Assembly (NCBI GenBank): GCA_013400975.1
Contig: WBMZ01012781.1
Span: 186,001-250,000, forward strand
DNA length: 64,000 bases
Reading direction: 5' to 3'
DNA from: Atrichornis clamosus
Taxonomy: Eukaryota > Chordata > Aves > Passeriformes > Menuridae
The translations under genes and the position numbers were made by a program. Of the stretch, positions 10,821 through 26,000 are shown piece after piece. The stretch's first letter is position 1; every line of letters starts with the position of its first letter. The notes under the pieces are model-generated. The model was not told where the DNA came from. It worked only from the letters and a program-made list of their open reading frames with translations, and made no database searches.

Positions 10821-13800
10821 ATTAGGTACTAGATCTGTATTCCTTCCAGTCGTATTTTTACAGGAAAGGTAACCACATTTTCAATTCCACAAATTTTTGC
10901 CATAGTAAGTGATTTTAATTCTAATTCTCATGTACAAATTGTCACTGGTTAGCTTACCCATCTGATCTTTCTCTTCTTCATTTTAGACGTTACTGTTACA
11001 ATTTATATTTCTTTTATATTATCTGAGCTGCACGCAGCTTCTTGTACTTTACTATTCAAATGTAGTCTTTATTTAGACATCTCTTAACTCTGTAGTTGAC
11101 TCTAAAATGTTACTAGGTAGAGACTTTACTTGAAGAATCCTTTTACATTGGTTTGTTTTTGGGTTTTTTTAATTCACTGTAAAGGGTTCTGTTTCAACCG
11201 TATACCTGAGAAAGTCTTTTCTTGTGAGCATCAGAAACATGCTTCCAAAAAGCAATCATGGAAGTGCTGAGAAATGTCTTTAACTGGCAGCATTTAGTCA
11301 ATTTCTTGCTTGCACTCAATGAACAGGAGAGGGAGCCAATGTACAAAAAAGCTGCAGAAGAATAGTAACACGCACTTGAGGGTAATTTTGAACAAACCTT
11401 GGACAGTTTGTAAAATGAATTTCATTTGTATAAAAAAGTTTAAATGCAAGTGCTCAGCAAAAAGCGCTGGAGGTGGTTAGTATAGCTGAATGCAATGGTA
11501 TGTCTGCAATAAGTTTGGGGTATTCTGAAGTCTTAAACCAATTCATGTTTTATATTTCATCAGGCTAGCTCGAGTTTGAAATAGCCTGTATTAAATTGCA
11601 GCCTATTCAAATAGTAGAAGATTCAGATAGAAAGCAAAATGTTTGTTTCTGACTGCTTAAAAGAATCTTAAATCAAAGGTGACTATCTCTAATGTGTACT
11701 CTGGCTTTGTTCCTACTGTGGAGCTCACTTTGATGTCATCAGTTAAAGTACTAAGCTTGAAATGGATATACAGGTTGTAATACAGTTTTTCCACTAGCAG
11801 TTAGGCAGGAACATCATGACTTTTATCAGCAGCAATGCACTTTTAGATCTGTTTCTAAAGCTGTTTTATGGATGGTGCTTGGTGATAGTCTCAAATTATT
11901 CTGATAACTGTGATGTTTTACAATACGTGTGTAACTAAGTAGCATTGTAACATTGCTGTTTAAGGTCGTAGGAAAACTTAACATCCGCAACGTTGAGTCA
12001 GAATTTTACTTAGCTGGGATATTTCTCATGAGGATATCACTGTTAATTTTACTATCAGTATGGGTTTTCTGGCACATGGCCTGACCATGAAGCATTTGTA
12101 GCTCTTCAAAAGACCATGTTGCCTTTTGTCCTATCAGTTCATGGTCAATGTGTATGTTATGAGTTAAGCTTGTTTTGCAGTGCCTAACTTTACCCAGGAG
12201 CAGCCTGCTCAGACATTAAAAATTTAGCTCATGTATGTGTGTGCTGTCACTCTGAATTCTCAGAAAGATGACATCTCTCTCTGTACCAGCATCCAATGAC
12301 ACATCAGAAAAAACTCCCCACCGAGAGATGCAATCAAAGGGAGAGCTTTGCAGTTGAAAGATACTGCCACATCAGAAAATCTATCAAAAACGTAGGGTAG
12401 TCTACTACAAATGAACAGGATCATAGGATAGATGACACAAATGAAGCAAAGAAAGGGGAAGCAAAGTGAAAATTAAATGAGATTAGTAGAGGGTGACATA
12501 TTATATGTTCAGCAGGGATAAAGAATGCGCCTGTGCTTTCACCTATTGAGCTAGATACTGTAGTATGAAAGGAAAAGCAGTGGAAACCCAGAAGCAACAA
12601 AACCCAAACTTGTCTATCTTCAGTTGAAGATTTAGAGGGGGCTAGTGTGTGTGTTCAGTGAGTATCTCTTTGGTTGGATGCCTTTAATTTTGCTTCAGCT
12701 AATTGAAGTCATCCAATTGAGGCTACCTGGCTCCAGCAGTCTGCACTTCACTTCCACTGGTTTTACTGATATATATTTCACGTTAGCAAATCAGCCAGCT
12801 GAGAAATGGTGTGATGTTTACTCAGTGCACATATCAAATGTTTTGCAGGGCTGTGAGCTCTGATTGTTCAGTAACGCCAAAGCCTAATGTCCCCACTTAC
12901 ACAACATGCTTGAGTTACACTGCAGTTGATGGCATAGCTTTGAATTTTGCTCCAGATTCAGATCTTACCTGAAAATTATGGGTCAGTAATCTTCAGTAGA
13001 TATGGTGAATATGCTGTAGATAAAAGGGTAACAAGAAGGACTCTAGCACAGGAGAGAGTAGTCAGTCATACAGTAGAGTCAGCATGAAAAAGAGCCTTTG
13101 CTCCTTAGTCAGAATATATAAAAAGTATTGATGGGGAGCTTGGCCTAAATTACATTTACATTGCCAATATATTTTATTTTAAATTAAGAGTGCTAGTTCT
13201 CTGAGCTGCTGTGTGCCAATCAAGAATGCTGTTGAAAGTCAAGTCATCATGCAAGTCTCCAGAAGTGAAGATAAAAAGACCCAAAGCCCAGTGAATCCAC
13301 ATCTACTGTAGTGCCATCTGTCTGGCTCTTTGCCTGTTTGGCTCTTAACACCAGTTTTCAGTTTCTAGATAGTGCAGCCTGATGCTCTGACTGATCAGGT
13401 TGGCCAAATTTATGTTTTTCTCTCAGAACATGGTTTCCAATAACCTTTTTTTATCATCTCAAGATTTCAAGAAAGCTATTCCTTTGCTAAAGCAGTTGGT
13501 TTTATTTTTCTCATACAATCAAATCAATGCTGTGTATAGCACTGGTGTTATTACCAGGAAAGCAGGACAGGGAAGGGTCACCATGAAGGCAACTCCTGCT
13601 GTCTGAGTGAGCTGGAATAATCCCCTCCAAGTGCTTCACACCATGACCCAGAAACAGCACTGTCCTGAGTTGTGCACCCATAACAGTTTGGTGTCTGGCA
13701 GTTGGAGTGTTTTTGCTGTAGCTCTGGGAAGCCTTTCTGGGTCCCATGCTCACTGCTACTGTGGCTAAAAAAGGGGATGGAGGAAGAGATAGAAACTGTT

Positions 13801-16800
13801 GTCAGTTTCTGTGCTGTGATGTAGGGGTTCAGTCTGAGAGAGTTTCCAGTTAGGGATGGTGTGCCAAGAGGTGTTTTTCCTTGCAGATTTATCTTAAATC
13901 TTGACCTTTCCACTGCCCATTACCATTGACGTCTGCGGCTCCTTTTCCTGCACGGCTGCAGCAGTAATTTCCAGTAACCAGGTCTCAGACACGTTTGATT
14001 TCTTCAAAAAGGGGGACAGTCTCCACTCATCTTCCAGGTGTGTGGGATTTTCTTTCTACTGTTAAAATTTCTGTGTTAAAATCTCCAGACATCCTTTCTT
14101 TCTCACCTTAGTGTTATAGATTTTGGTTCTTACTTTGAAGAACAGCACAGGATCTTAGTATCACTAAGAGCAGTGATTCCTTAGTTAGATTTCTCCAGGT
14201 CTTTCTTGGGCAATCCAGTCACTCATTTGTATAAATAAAAGAGTTGAGATTCTCATTTTCTGTAAGGTGTTCTAAGTTTGGGGGAGTGTTTTGGTGTTTT
14301 TTTCCTGGGTGGGTTGTTTGTTTATTTGTTGTTTGTTTATTCATTTGTTTTGCTAGAACTGCTAATAGGTTTTAATTTAGAGAGTAGTATTTGAATGGCC
14401 CATCCAGTCCCTTCCTCATGGGAGAAGAATATAACAACATAAACATGAGGGCTTTCCTTTTTTTTTTCCTATTTGTCTTTCTGCTTGAAGTTGATCCTGA
14501 GGGACTTCAAATACAGGGTATTGTTGTGTAAGTATTTCTTATTACTTCATCTGCAGAAGTTCACTTTATTGGTGCACATCATAGGCTCAATTTCTCTTTA
14601 TTTATGGACCTAGTGTAATATGAGAGCTTGTAACTTCACTGAATAGTGAATATCAAGTGCACATTTTTAGATAGCACTCAACATTAAAAGGTTTCAGAGG
14701 CAGATTTCTTAACTTTCAGTAGCACAGGTGCTTAAGTCTAAACCAAAACTTTATATTAGCACAATGAGGATCTTTAACTTGGAGTTTCATATTGGAACAA
14801 GCAAATATTATTGAAATTCTGAAATGTTTAATCCTTTGGTGACCCATCATGCTTTCTTTTGCTGTCTACAGCTATTAAAACTACATTTCTCCAGAGAATC
14901 AAATATATGGTTGTAGTGATTGCTAAAACATTCAGCCAGCAGGTGTCTGGTTTAAGCTATTTTTAAGAGACTTGCTGCATAAACGCAATAGCCTGTTCAT
15001 TTTTCTTTTATTTTTGTTAAACTGGGGCCCTTGTCTCTCTCTCACACACACATGGAGGGTAGAAGACGAAAGCAGAACTCATGAACTCTGACTGCTGTAT
15101 AGAGCTCTTCCCCATAGCTGTGAATGTACTCCATAGGAGTGAGACTTTGTCCTGTGACTTGTTCATGCCTACAGTTTCTTTACAGCCACAGAGGAGGAGA
15201 CATTCTCGCTTTTCATGAAGGCACCTTTTAAAGGAAGGCTTATTGTTTTATTACCTAAGCCCTTCTTTTCCAGTAAATGTAGGTGGAATCAGTCTGAGTT
15301 TGTAGTCTTGGGACTGTCTCTGTAACTGTTTCTTTGCAAGTTTTAAGTGGTGCAGGAGTTTTATTTTATAAATAGAAGAAGAGTTTTCACTACTCTCAGG
15401 AATGGTATCCACTTAAAATTGTAAAATTATATACTTTGAACTTTCTAGCTGTGGGCAAATACACATTTGTTGAAAATTTGCAAGTAGGTGGAATTTTTCT
15501 GTCTTGCCAAGCTTTGTAGGAATGGCATAGTGCTACAAGCAATTTCTAAGTATTTAATTGACTTTGGTGAGTTCAGAAATGCTGGGGCTTTTCTCTTACA
15601 CTTTAATGCGTATAAGAGACTGTGAATCTGCTAATACATCTAATCCCAGAAAATGCAAGTGTCAGGAAGTCTACACAACATGTACAAAGCATGCTAGAGG
15701 TGTGAACTTAACTGTGTATTTCTTGTCAGTCTTAGGAAATCCAAGATCTTAAAAAATTGCAGGTGTTGACTAGAAAGAAATGTGCCCATATATCTCACAC
15801 ATCTGCCTAAAGTTTGGCTCCTACACCCAAACTTCATTGGAGAGGATTTACTCTCCATATTTGCCTTGGTTTTATTTTCTGACCACCATGACCAAAATGA
15901 AAACCTCATCTGGGGGAATTTCATGTGTATACACCACTGGATTAAGGCATCTCAATAGGGGCCTGCAAGGCACATATATATATATAGGTTAGGGCTTTTG
16001 TCTTTCAGCTTTGATTGCCTCTATGATTCTATGTCCTTTCCTGAATTGTTTCTCTGTAGCTTCAAAGTCTGTATCAGAAAAGCTCAGAGGCCAATATTTG
16101 TATGTCTTGTTTGAATTCCATGTTATGGAAGATACAGAGGAGGCAGCCCAGTAATTACAAATTAGTGAATGTTTTGCTGCTGTTGCCTTGAATCTCATAC
16201 AGGGAGAAAAGCTTATTTAATAATTTTGGTTAAAATGACTTCATGTAAGTGGAATCCCAGATTTGTGTCCTAGAGGGATAAGTCTTCATCTTTCATTTAA
16301 CCAGCATTAAATAGCCTATTCAGGATGAGATTGTCTACAGTGAATGGATGAAGAATCTTCCACCACTCCCAGCCCAGCTCCTTCTGAAAAAGTTGTGGTT
16401 TCTCTATTCACTTTGAATGAAGTCTTGTCTTGGTTTTGCTCTGCTGTTTGTTCATTGATTACTATCTCAAATATATATATATATGTTCTGTAGTCTCTTG
16501 CTGCTTCACAGTTTATGTGCAGATAATAAAAATTAAAATCTGCAGCATATCAGTTACTTCAATAATAATTGCATCAGTGCATCAGATTCAATGCACTGAG
16601 TGATTATTTTTTTAAAGTAATGATCCCTAGTAATTCAGAACTTATAAATAGGATGTGGGATAAAGATGTGTAGCCCAGGACGTTTTCAGCAATCATGTTT
16701 TTGCAGCTCCTTTCCTACCATTCAGATGCATTTTCTTGATTTGTGTCTGAAGCTCAGGAGGAAAATAATCAGCTTTTGTGGGATTTAGACGTTAGAGTGC

Positions 16801-19800
16801 TTCTCTGTTTCTAAGCACTCAAGTAATAAAGGCTTTGTGAATTATCTTCAGCATACAGTATTACTGTCTTTCCAAAACTGTCATTGCAGTTGAGTTTAAT
16901 GGCTACTCTACAACTTAGAAGCAGCTATAAAATCAAAAAGGATGGCATCACAACTACAGACTGAAAACCAATGCTGCGGTTCTTGCTCCAAGAAAAATAT
17001 CAAATGCATTAGCAGAACATGACTTCATTAACAGCATTAAAAGTTATCATTTACAGGAAGGCAAGCTGTACTTTGGCACATATTTCAGTGAATGACAACA
17101 ACTTTTTGAATATTTCAACTAACATGCACTGACAGCTGGTTTAGGGCAGCAGGTCTAAAAGCATTGAAGATTACAGCAATGTTCCTTAAAATAATAGGAA
17201 GGATTGCTACTGCACTAATTTTCTTCATTTAAAAAAGACATTTTGCAGAACGTTTAATATAAACTAATGTTCATATGTAATTAAAACCACATACATGTCT
17301 CCAAGCTAATTATGTTGCCCAGTATCTTTCTAAAAATACAGTCTTTTAGATTCTTTCTTTTTTTGTCACAGTAGAAAAAGAAACATATTCTAAATTTTGC
17401 TACTTTGTGACTATTACAATTTTGCCCAGAGTTGAGTCAGTTTTGGGACTGGGAAGGGTTGAATTTTTTCCTTCTGCTTCACCTCCATCCTCACCTCTAT
17501 ACACAAAACCTGCATAATTCTCATCAGTCCTTTCTTCAGCTCTGGCAGGATTTGTTGATGATCTCTTATTTCTATCTAGCCTGCAGTGAGTCCTCTTCTG
17601 GACTGCTGCCACTGCTGCTGCCATGCTGAGGTTTAGCTTTTGTGACAGTATCCTTCTGGGAACGGCAGGATAGATTTCTTGGATTTCTGCAAGCCACCTA
17701 TCTGAATAAGAATATCCCACTCTGCAATTCAAAGACTGGTATTTCCTGAGCCAGCCAACCAATATTGATAATATTTCTTAGCTGTTTTGACATTTATTTT
17801 TTTCTCTTCTATCTCATGATTGTTAAAAGAATAGCTACTGTAATTTTGATTTAGAACAGCATTATTCAATGTTTCAGAAAATCAAGATCAATTTCAATTA
17901 GGCTTTTCAAATTATCTTTTACTTACAGGAAAAGAAAATCAAAGTGGGTAGGAATGCTATTGTGTCTCTGAGGATTTCTCATTCAGAATTGTAAGGCTTG
18001 ATTCTCTTCTGTTTTACAGTGACACGAAGCATAAATGTTAGGCACAGTGTGTATGGACACTGGTGTAAAAGCAGTGGGGAGAGGAAAGAATTTGGGCCTA
18101 AGATGGGCAAAATAGAGAATATTTAGTTGCAGGTAGAGTGCATGATCTTCAAAGCAGAGAAGGCAAAGACAGAAGGTCCATGAATCCAAAGCGGACAGGA
18201 ATCTGAACTCATATCCTGCAGGAAAGCACAAGAGGTAGCTGGTTTGATGTCCCTTCCCAGTCTTGCAACAATTACATGTTTCCAGATATGCCTCTTCAGA
18301 CAGGAAGATAGATGTACAGGTAAGACATTTGACAGACAGAAAGGGGGCATAACCATATCATGCAAGCCTTCCCTCCACCTCTGGGGACTGGGAAAGGAGA
18401 GGAAAGGCAGGCACACAGTTCCCGTGTCCTACCTGGTTCTGGCTGGCTGTGGAGCTCCTTGCCATACTGCAGAGTACCCAGGAAGTTTCTGGAAAACAGG
18501 AGAGTCTCAGCAGCTGTGATGGCTGAGGTGCTGCAGATCCACCAGGACCTGCCTTTGCTCTGCCCAGACAGTTGGAGAAGCCATGCAAGCCTCCTTTGCT
18601 GTCACCCTGTCTCAACAGAGCCAAGAGTCTTTTCCTCAATGGAGCTGGATACTCTTACTGTCATATTAAAGGAAATAAAAAACGAGGTTTAAAGAAATTT
18701 GAGAAGAAAGAAGGAAAGTAAGCAAAGTAAGTAAAATAAAGCCTGCTCTTCAATGCATTACAGTGAGAAGAGTGGGGACAATAAATCAGCAAGTCCCGGA
18801 GGGAAGGAGAAGGGCACTGTGCCAGGTAACAGTGGGAACTGAAAGTGAATGGAGTATGGACTTTGTTGCTCACATCTAAATTTCTACGAATGTTTTCAAC
18901 AAAAATGGCCATTAAGCAGCAACACATGTATACACCAAGGCTTGTATCGTGGATATGGCCACTACAGACCACCCTGTGGCACTAAAGAACTGCCTGTACA
19001 ATACAAGGAGCTGCTCCCTCTGGCCACCTACCGGCACTGGATGCATGTGTCTGTCCTTGCTGCCACTAACAGTGGCTTTGACATCCCTGACTGAGCTGCA
19101 ATGTCACCCAAAAAGGCAAAGTTTCCTGAAGTCACTGAAAAATCAACTAAGTAATTTGCATTTGGCAAGTGTATGGAGAGGAAAGAACAAATTGTGAAGG
19201 TGTTTGGTGTACTCCATATCCAGCACCTAGGTGGAGAAATAAAAGGCACTGAACTAAACGAGTGAAAATTTACTGGCAGAAAGGAGTAAGTGAAACATGA
19301 AAGGGGCTGAGGGGAGGATGAAAGGGCTTCATCGGAGAAATCCCCAAGACTCCCATTCCTTGGAAAGAAGAGAGAGAACGAAAGGACTGGAGATAGTAAA
19401 GAGAAAGGAAAGCTGGTGAAGTGCTCACCCAAAAAATTAGGGAGGCAGAGCTGATGACATTTACCAGGGAGACAGTACTGAACGGAGACAGTCATAGGAA
19501 AAGCAGAAGGCTTTAGGAAGGAGCAAACCAAATGCAATTTAAAAGGATCAAATAATTTCCATGAAAAGAGTGAGAAATGAAGAAGACTACAGAAAGTTCA
19601 CCCAGACATAAAAGGAGGCTACTGGAAAAATAGAAAGTAAGAATCAGAGCAGGACTAGGATGTTATTGACTCTGTTTTATTGAGTGTTTGGCCCATCAAG
19701 CATTCTGCCCTGTAAGTGACTAGTAGCTCTCTTCCCTCCCTAGATTCTACTTCTTTCAATACAGTCTACACCATTCTCTTTTTTTTTTTCCTTCTGGAAA

Positions 19801-20000
19801 GCTGCCTGATCTTGCACTCATAGAGCTGAAAGTCCATAAAAATTCAAAAAAAGTAATCTTACAGCAAAAAGCAATATTACAATAGTAAAGCACTGTGCCT
19901 CCACAGGCAGCAGCTGCAGGAATGGGGTCTAATTTTTGACTCCTATCAGCTCTTCAGCTGAGCATTTTCACATGCCTATGGTCTCATTCTGTGCCATAGC
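10821..20000. other. AT-rich non-coding DNA, first half of the gene-poor stretch
   Basis: I found no gene, RNA gene or well-preserved transposon. There are simple repeats: a T/G-rich tract at 14314-14352 and AT dinucleotide runs at 15974-15986 and 16471-16484. A purine-rich segment at about 19250-19540 gives a long antisense frame that is compositional and not a gene. The words CTATGATTCTATG near 16020 recall a CR1 tail, but no CR1 body precedes them. Confidence 0.6.
15974..15986. repeat. AT dinucleotide repeat
   Basis: Perfect alternating A/T run of 13 bases; a second of 14 bases lies at 16471-16484. Both are short microsatellites. Confidence 0.8.
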
Positions 20001-23000
20001 TGAGAGGTAATGACTGCAAACTATGGAGAAGCTTCATATTATTAATTATTAATTATGTAGTTACTTCATTAGTAAGTAGAACATACATAACAAGACTACA
20101 TATACACACATATGCAAACAATTATTAATTATTCAGTTGAAACCACATTTACCAAATGCCCAGGCAAATTATGTTCTCTTTCATATCATTTTGAGCTTTG
20201 TATCTTGTTTGTCCATAAAAATAGAAATCCTCTAATTTCTTTAATTTGTTCTCATGTAGAAGAAAAAGAACACCCACGATCCCACTTTCTTTGAAGGAAT
20301 TTCAGAGCAAAGAATAGCATTGATAGCACTAAGTAGCTCATTGAGCTAAGCCTTATTTGCAAACTGATAAAATAATAGCAATTTGTGATAGCATCTTTCA
20401 TTGCTGAAATTGATAGTCCTGTAGTGTCATCTTGTGATTACAGTTGTTGTGGAAATACGGAGTAGGAAAAATTACTACCCAAGTTCTGTTTGTGTTCCAT
20501 TTAATAATATTGACCTACAGTTCAGTAATAACCAAAATGTTGATTATATGTAAATGCATAGGAAGTTTTTATCCTCTGATAATAAGTAAAAGTTTAGGAA
20601 CATCTGAAGCACAGGTTTAATTTCAACTGGAAATGAAGTTTTAAAGAGGTTTTTGTACCTCACAGGCCAGGCACGTTACTGGGGTTTTGACAATAGTATT
20701 TTCATTTCTGTTCAGCTTCCTCTATTCTTAAATTTGTGCTTAGGAAAAGTCCTGTTTAAAAGGGTGTTTAGCAGTCAAGTAAAAACTCCTTTAGGAAGCA
20801 ATGTTTCTGTACTTCAAAGTGGCAGCAGAAATGGGGGCTTCTGCTATTCTTTTCCGCTCTAGGCTTGCTCTGTCTTTTCACTCTCAGGGGTCGGTACACC
20901 CGTGCTGCACAATGCAGCACAATGTAAAGATTTTCAGGCTAATTTTTACTGAGCTTAGCATTGGTAGCAGAGAGAGAAGCGCTGCATTTGTAGAGCACTG
21001 CCTTAGAGCCAAGGCCTCCTTCTGAGAAACTAGCCTGGATGCCTCTTCTCATTTAGTATGAGCTTGGGCATCACAGGCGGGTACCATGTCCTGGCATGGA
21101 AACGCAGGCAGTGCTTCTGAGGGGGAGAGCACTGACCAATTCCCCAGGTGATTCACCAGTCCAGCCTGCCTGTTAACAATCCGTGCGTGGTGTCCCGTGG
21201 CCTTCCAAAGGACGTGTTCAGTCGTGGGTGACACACTGAGGCCAAGAGACCTTTGCATCTTTGGCCCTTGACCAAACTCCTCCAAGTGAGGAGAGGCAGC
21301 GGCTGTCTGGGAACATCGATCTGGGTATTGATTGGTTTCTTTCTCTAGCCTAAGCAGAGCTGCATCCCTCCTTTCCGAGGGAACTGGCTGTGCGGCGTCC
21401 TGAAGCAGCAGCATGTGTCAGGTGCCAGTGGGAATGCCTGGGGAGGCTCTGAAGTCATTACAGGCAGTGTTTTGCCCAGCACCAGGAACAGTGCTATTGA
21501 TTTTGCTCTGTTCTCTTGTCATCAAGCTGAGTCAAGACTGCGATCTTCTAAAAGCTGCATTAGAAAGATGTCAGCAGAAGATCTGCTGTACCTCCACATA
21601 CTGTTCAGGGAGCTCACAGGTTTAGCCAGGCCTAATGTGGTAGAACAGTATATTGTTTTTCTGATTGATTGCTGGAAATCTGTTGTTATGCCAGGCTCTG
21701 CCTGTCCTAAGAGAGAAGGAGTATAGTGCCAAATTTCATACTGAGTGAGTGCAGTTCTATAAATCAGCTTTAGTGCTTGGCTTATTAGAACCAGAGGCAA
21801 ATGAGAGGCTAAATGAGCAATACTGGTATTTAACTATGCATGAGATATGATTCAAGCAGCACAAGGCCTGCATTTTGGATGTACTGTCAGTGGGCTAAGT
21901 AATGAAGCTCTTTACTGGGGAACACTCGCTTTCCTTTAGCCAAATGACGAGAAATGCTTTTTGGCATCGTATGACTGTGATACTGCAAGTTTTGCAGTGC
22001 GGAAATAAACTTGAAAATCTAATTTAACACTGAGCAATAACTTGCTGATCACAGGCTATGACATTTATCTTAAGGTAAATCACCTTCCTCTAGACAACAG
22101 CAATTGATGTTTAGACACAGAGTATAATGGGCAGTTCAAAAAAAGAGTAATGTCTTCATCCCCATGTCTCATAAACTCGTCTGAAACACACAAAGCTCTA
22201 CTTACCTTCGCCAATGTCCTCTGCAGAACTTACTGCAAGTGTTCCAGACATTTGCTGCTTAAAGAACGATCAAAAATATGAGCCAAAAATGGTTGTGATT
22301 TATTCTTGAAGCTGTTTGTTGCAAGATTCGGACCCAGACTCAGCCCTCCTTAGGGCAGTTTTCTGCTGTACTCCTGAGTGGAGTGCCCTTGAAAAGGGCA
22401 GAGCTGGTGTTGTGTTTGTGGACTACACTCCAAGGTGTATTAAGCAGCAAAGGTCAAATTCTGCTTGTTCTATGAACTGTTTTTTTAAAAGTCAGAAAAA
22501 GCTGAAGGCAAAGAAAAGAAGAGTACTTATTCTGTAAAGAATATCCTGTCTAAAACCTGTGTTGAGTTCATGTTTGGTAAACAGTGCATTAACAAGAAAT
22601 TACAGTGATTCCGCCAATAAATCTGAAATCAAACCTGGTTGTTGAAAAGAAAATAAAAGAGGCAATTAGCCATTCTAGGTATGTTTGCACTTTGGTACTA
22701 ATGCCAGAAGTGCCAAGTTGTCATTCAGAGTCCAGCTTTACAAACATGACTCTGCCTTTTACCTTTTGCTGAAGTGCTCTGTTACATAACAGTGCTCTCA
22801 TTTCTTTTCTTCCTGAGAGATGGGTTTTTGTCACTAGTTCTGCTAAGAAAGACTCACAGGAAACACCATTCTCTTCACTGGCTTTAGCTAATACCTGAAT
22901 CTTATTTTTCTACCACCAGCCTGTCCTTTCTACATTCTCCTTCCTCTCATCCCGTTTTCATTTGTCTTCTTCACCTTTCTCCATCTCTTTGAGCAGGTAA

Positions 23001-26000
23001 GACTGTACACCTCCATGACAGTTGGATTAGAAAGCTGTGCTTTAAAGAGGCTGAATGCTAATGCCAGCTCACCAGATTTCACAGGCTGTGGATTTAGCCA
23101 GCTGCAAGGGTGCAAGAAGTGCTGCAGCAGCACAAGCCTCATCTGTATCTCCTGCATTTTCACTCTGCTGTGTCCGCATCATTTTGACTATGCAGAAACA
23201 CAGCTAATTTCTCAACGACTCTTTGCCAGTTCTTCTTTTCTAGAGACTCTTTTCAGATGTGCTTCAGCCACTGGGATGATCAGATAAGTGCATCAATAAG
23301 GATTTCTGTCTCACTGCTGCTAGACCAGACCAGTTCACCTTGACACATAGAAAATCAGATCTTCTTTCCTGTTATGTGTCTTACACACACAGATATGAAC
23401 ACATGTATAGCTTCCTACCTGATGTTACTCATCCCTCTGGGCCTGATTGCCACACCAGCAGGCTACAGCATGATGGAAGGAAGTCTCCATTCCTTTATGA
23501 TTACATTGGCCCAGTAACATCCCATGTCATGAAAGAGAGACAAGATTCAGAGCATCCCTCACGATCTAGAGTTTGTGGCTGAGCCCCACTGTGCATTGGG
23601 AATATCAGCAAATGTTGTATTCCCCTGTCTGTAATGAACTTGTTCTTCAGTGTTTGTCCTGAATTGCTTGACTGTCTGTCTTAAGGACTGAGGAGACAGT
23701 GGTTGTTGAATTCAGCACTTTAAACTGTGTGACTATTTACTGTCATTCAGAGGTATGATGATGCTAGACCCACTCATTCACCTGGCCTGTTTCACCACCA
23801 AAATTTGCCCTACACTTGCCAGACAAGTATCTTTCACTTAGTAGTCATTATATAGGAATATAAGAGCACTGATAGGACTCTTTTGCACATCTATTAGAGG
23901 AGGCCAGCCCAGCTGATCTGCAGAGCCTGGGGCCTAATTCTTCAATTTGAGTGAAGCTGAGATGGAAATGTGTTCCCACACTTCAGCTCATGCAGAAGTC
24001 AGAATGGAGAAAACCTGACTGATAGCAGAGGTGGACTATAGACAATCCCAAGCTGCAGTAAATGCATGTTACAAGATTAGGTAACCATGTCAAAAGAGTC
24101 CAAGACTGATACAATCTGTGTGGTTTCTGTCAGTGTCAAAGTGACAGGCTTTCCTCATTAGAGAATAAATGCTTTTGCATCTTCCCCGATAGAAGATTTT
24201 AAAACAAGAGTGAAGCAAGTGTGCCAGTGTCAGGAATAATTCCCATATTCTCTCTGCTGCCAGTGTCCTTGGGAGCTGAGATTGGATTGAGATTTTCCTC
24301 CCTTAATTATGTCAATTTTAATTTGCTGGCTGTTCATAAGAAGCCACTAGCCTGGAACAGCTGCTGGGGCTGTGTAAAATTAACCTGAGCCATGTCCAGG
24401 CTCTAGCAGACGGGTGCTGCTCTGCACAAGATGACGCATTTGCTGCTGACATCCCATCTTGAAGCTGAATGCAGAAGGCTAAAAGCTGGATATGCCCTGG
24501 AGATCAGTATGTCCTGCGTTCCTCTGGGTTTATCTTCTTAGGCCTTGCAGGGTTGGATTTGCGGGGGGAAAGCAGGAGGAGTGTAATTCTCCTCATCTGT
24601 AAGTACCACAGTGTGTTTTGTATCAGGAGGTGGGGACGTGCCTGTGGCAAGGACTGCTTTCTCCCTCAAAGTGTCCTCGTGACTCTCTCATAACTAACCC
24701 TGAGCTATGGACTAACCCTGAGCTATGAAATACCTTTGGAAAACCCTAATTCCCTCCTCTCCACCCTGAAGGACACAATTTCTTGAACTACAGCAAATCT
24801 GTGCTGGCTGCTTTACTGCAGCTAAAACACAAGGTGATTCCTAGGTACCAAAGGTGGTGTACCCTGGGACCAGGATCTTGTGTGCTCTTGGCCTAGGGCG
24901 GCTACTTCTGGGCTTTTGCCTAGAAATCGTTATCTCAGGGCAAGTCAGGTTGGTGTTTTCGCCCTGGTTTTACCTGTTCTCTGAGTGCTATTAGTCAGCC
25001 TCCAGTGCTCCCAATACAGTGCTTGGCTGCAATTTGCCCAAGACTAGTTCTGTCCTGTCACTCTAAATGTTTGCGTTTCAAATTAAGGCTGTGTTTCATG
25101 GGGAAAATCAGTAACATTATGGTCAGTGAAGGAGAAGTATGAAGTCAGTTGGCATAACTTAAAAAGGGAGAGACTTGCACATTGAAGATTTTATTCTACA
25201 AAATGCTTTTGAATCAATTCAGAGCACTCTTTCATCAAGGACTAAACCCCCAAGGATTAAGGACCACTTTAGTTACATTAGGACCACTTTAAATCTAAAT
25301 GAGGACAATCATTTGGGCCTTTAATGAATGTTGATTTTCCATGGTCAGATAAATTGGCTTAACTTGTTAAAATGTGTCCCTTTGCTTACAAACTCAAAGT
25401 CTCCTTTGTTTTGCACTTCTGCTGTGTCCTATGGGAGAGGACTGCTGCGTCACGCCTGCTGCCCCACGTGTGCACAGTCCTCTTTCCTTCTCTGAGCCAC
25501 TGACTCATCCCTTCCGTCAACTCTTGACTCTCTTTGCAAAGTTTTGTATGCTGCAAGCTATATAAAGAAACAAATTTCATTCAACTGTATTAGCAAGCAG
25601 CCTGGAGGAGTTTTTATTTTGTGGGTTTTTTCCTTTGTACAGAAACCAGTTTTCCCAAATCTTCAAACTCTCTGAAACACTTGACTCACATTCTTGAGTT
25701 GTCAGGACTACTTTATGGTTGTGTTTTACTCCTTCATTCACTGTGTTCTTTATTCAGAGCTGATAATTTTTTCCAAAATTATTTAGATGATGCTACAATT
25801 AGCATATTTCATATAGAAATAGCAAGTCCATCTATTCTCTCACTGTAATTAGAGAGTAACCTAACACATTTGGAAATAAATAGCCCAGGCATGAGGTGCT
25901 TTTATGGAACAATACAGAACAAGTGGGTGGGCAGGAATGTGGAAATAAAGCCAGGATTTGAGTGGTAAAAATTGGCTCATCTCCATTAGCTTGCTAGAGC

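Noticed and set aside
16010..16035. CR1-like tail words CTATGATTCTATG.
   Set aside because: There is no CR1 body next to them in either direction.
19028..19537. 169-codon minus-strand frame.
   Set aside because: The plus strand is strongly purine-rich here, so the minus frame is a Ser/Phe/Leu/Pro-rich compositional artefact without domains.
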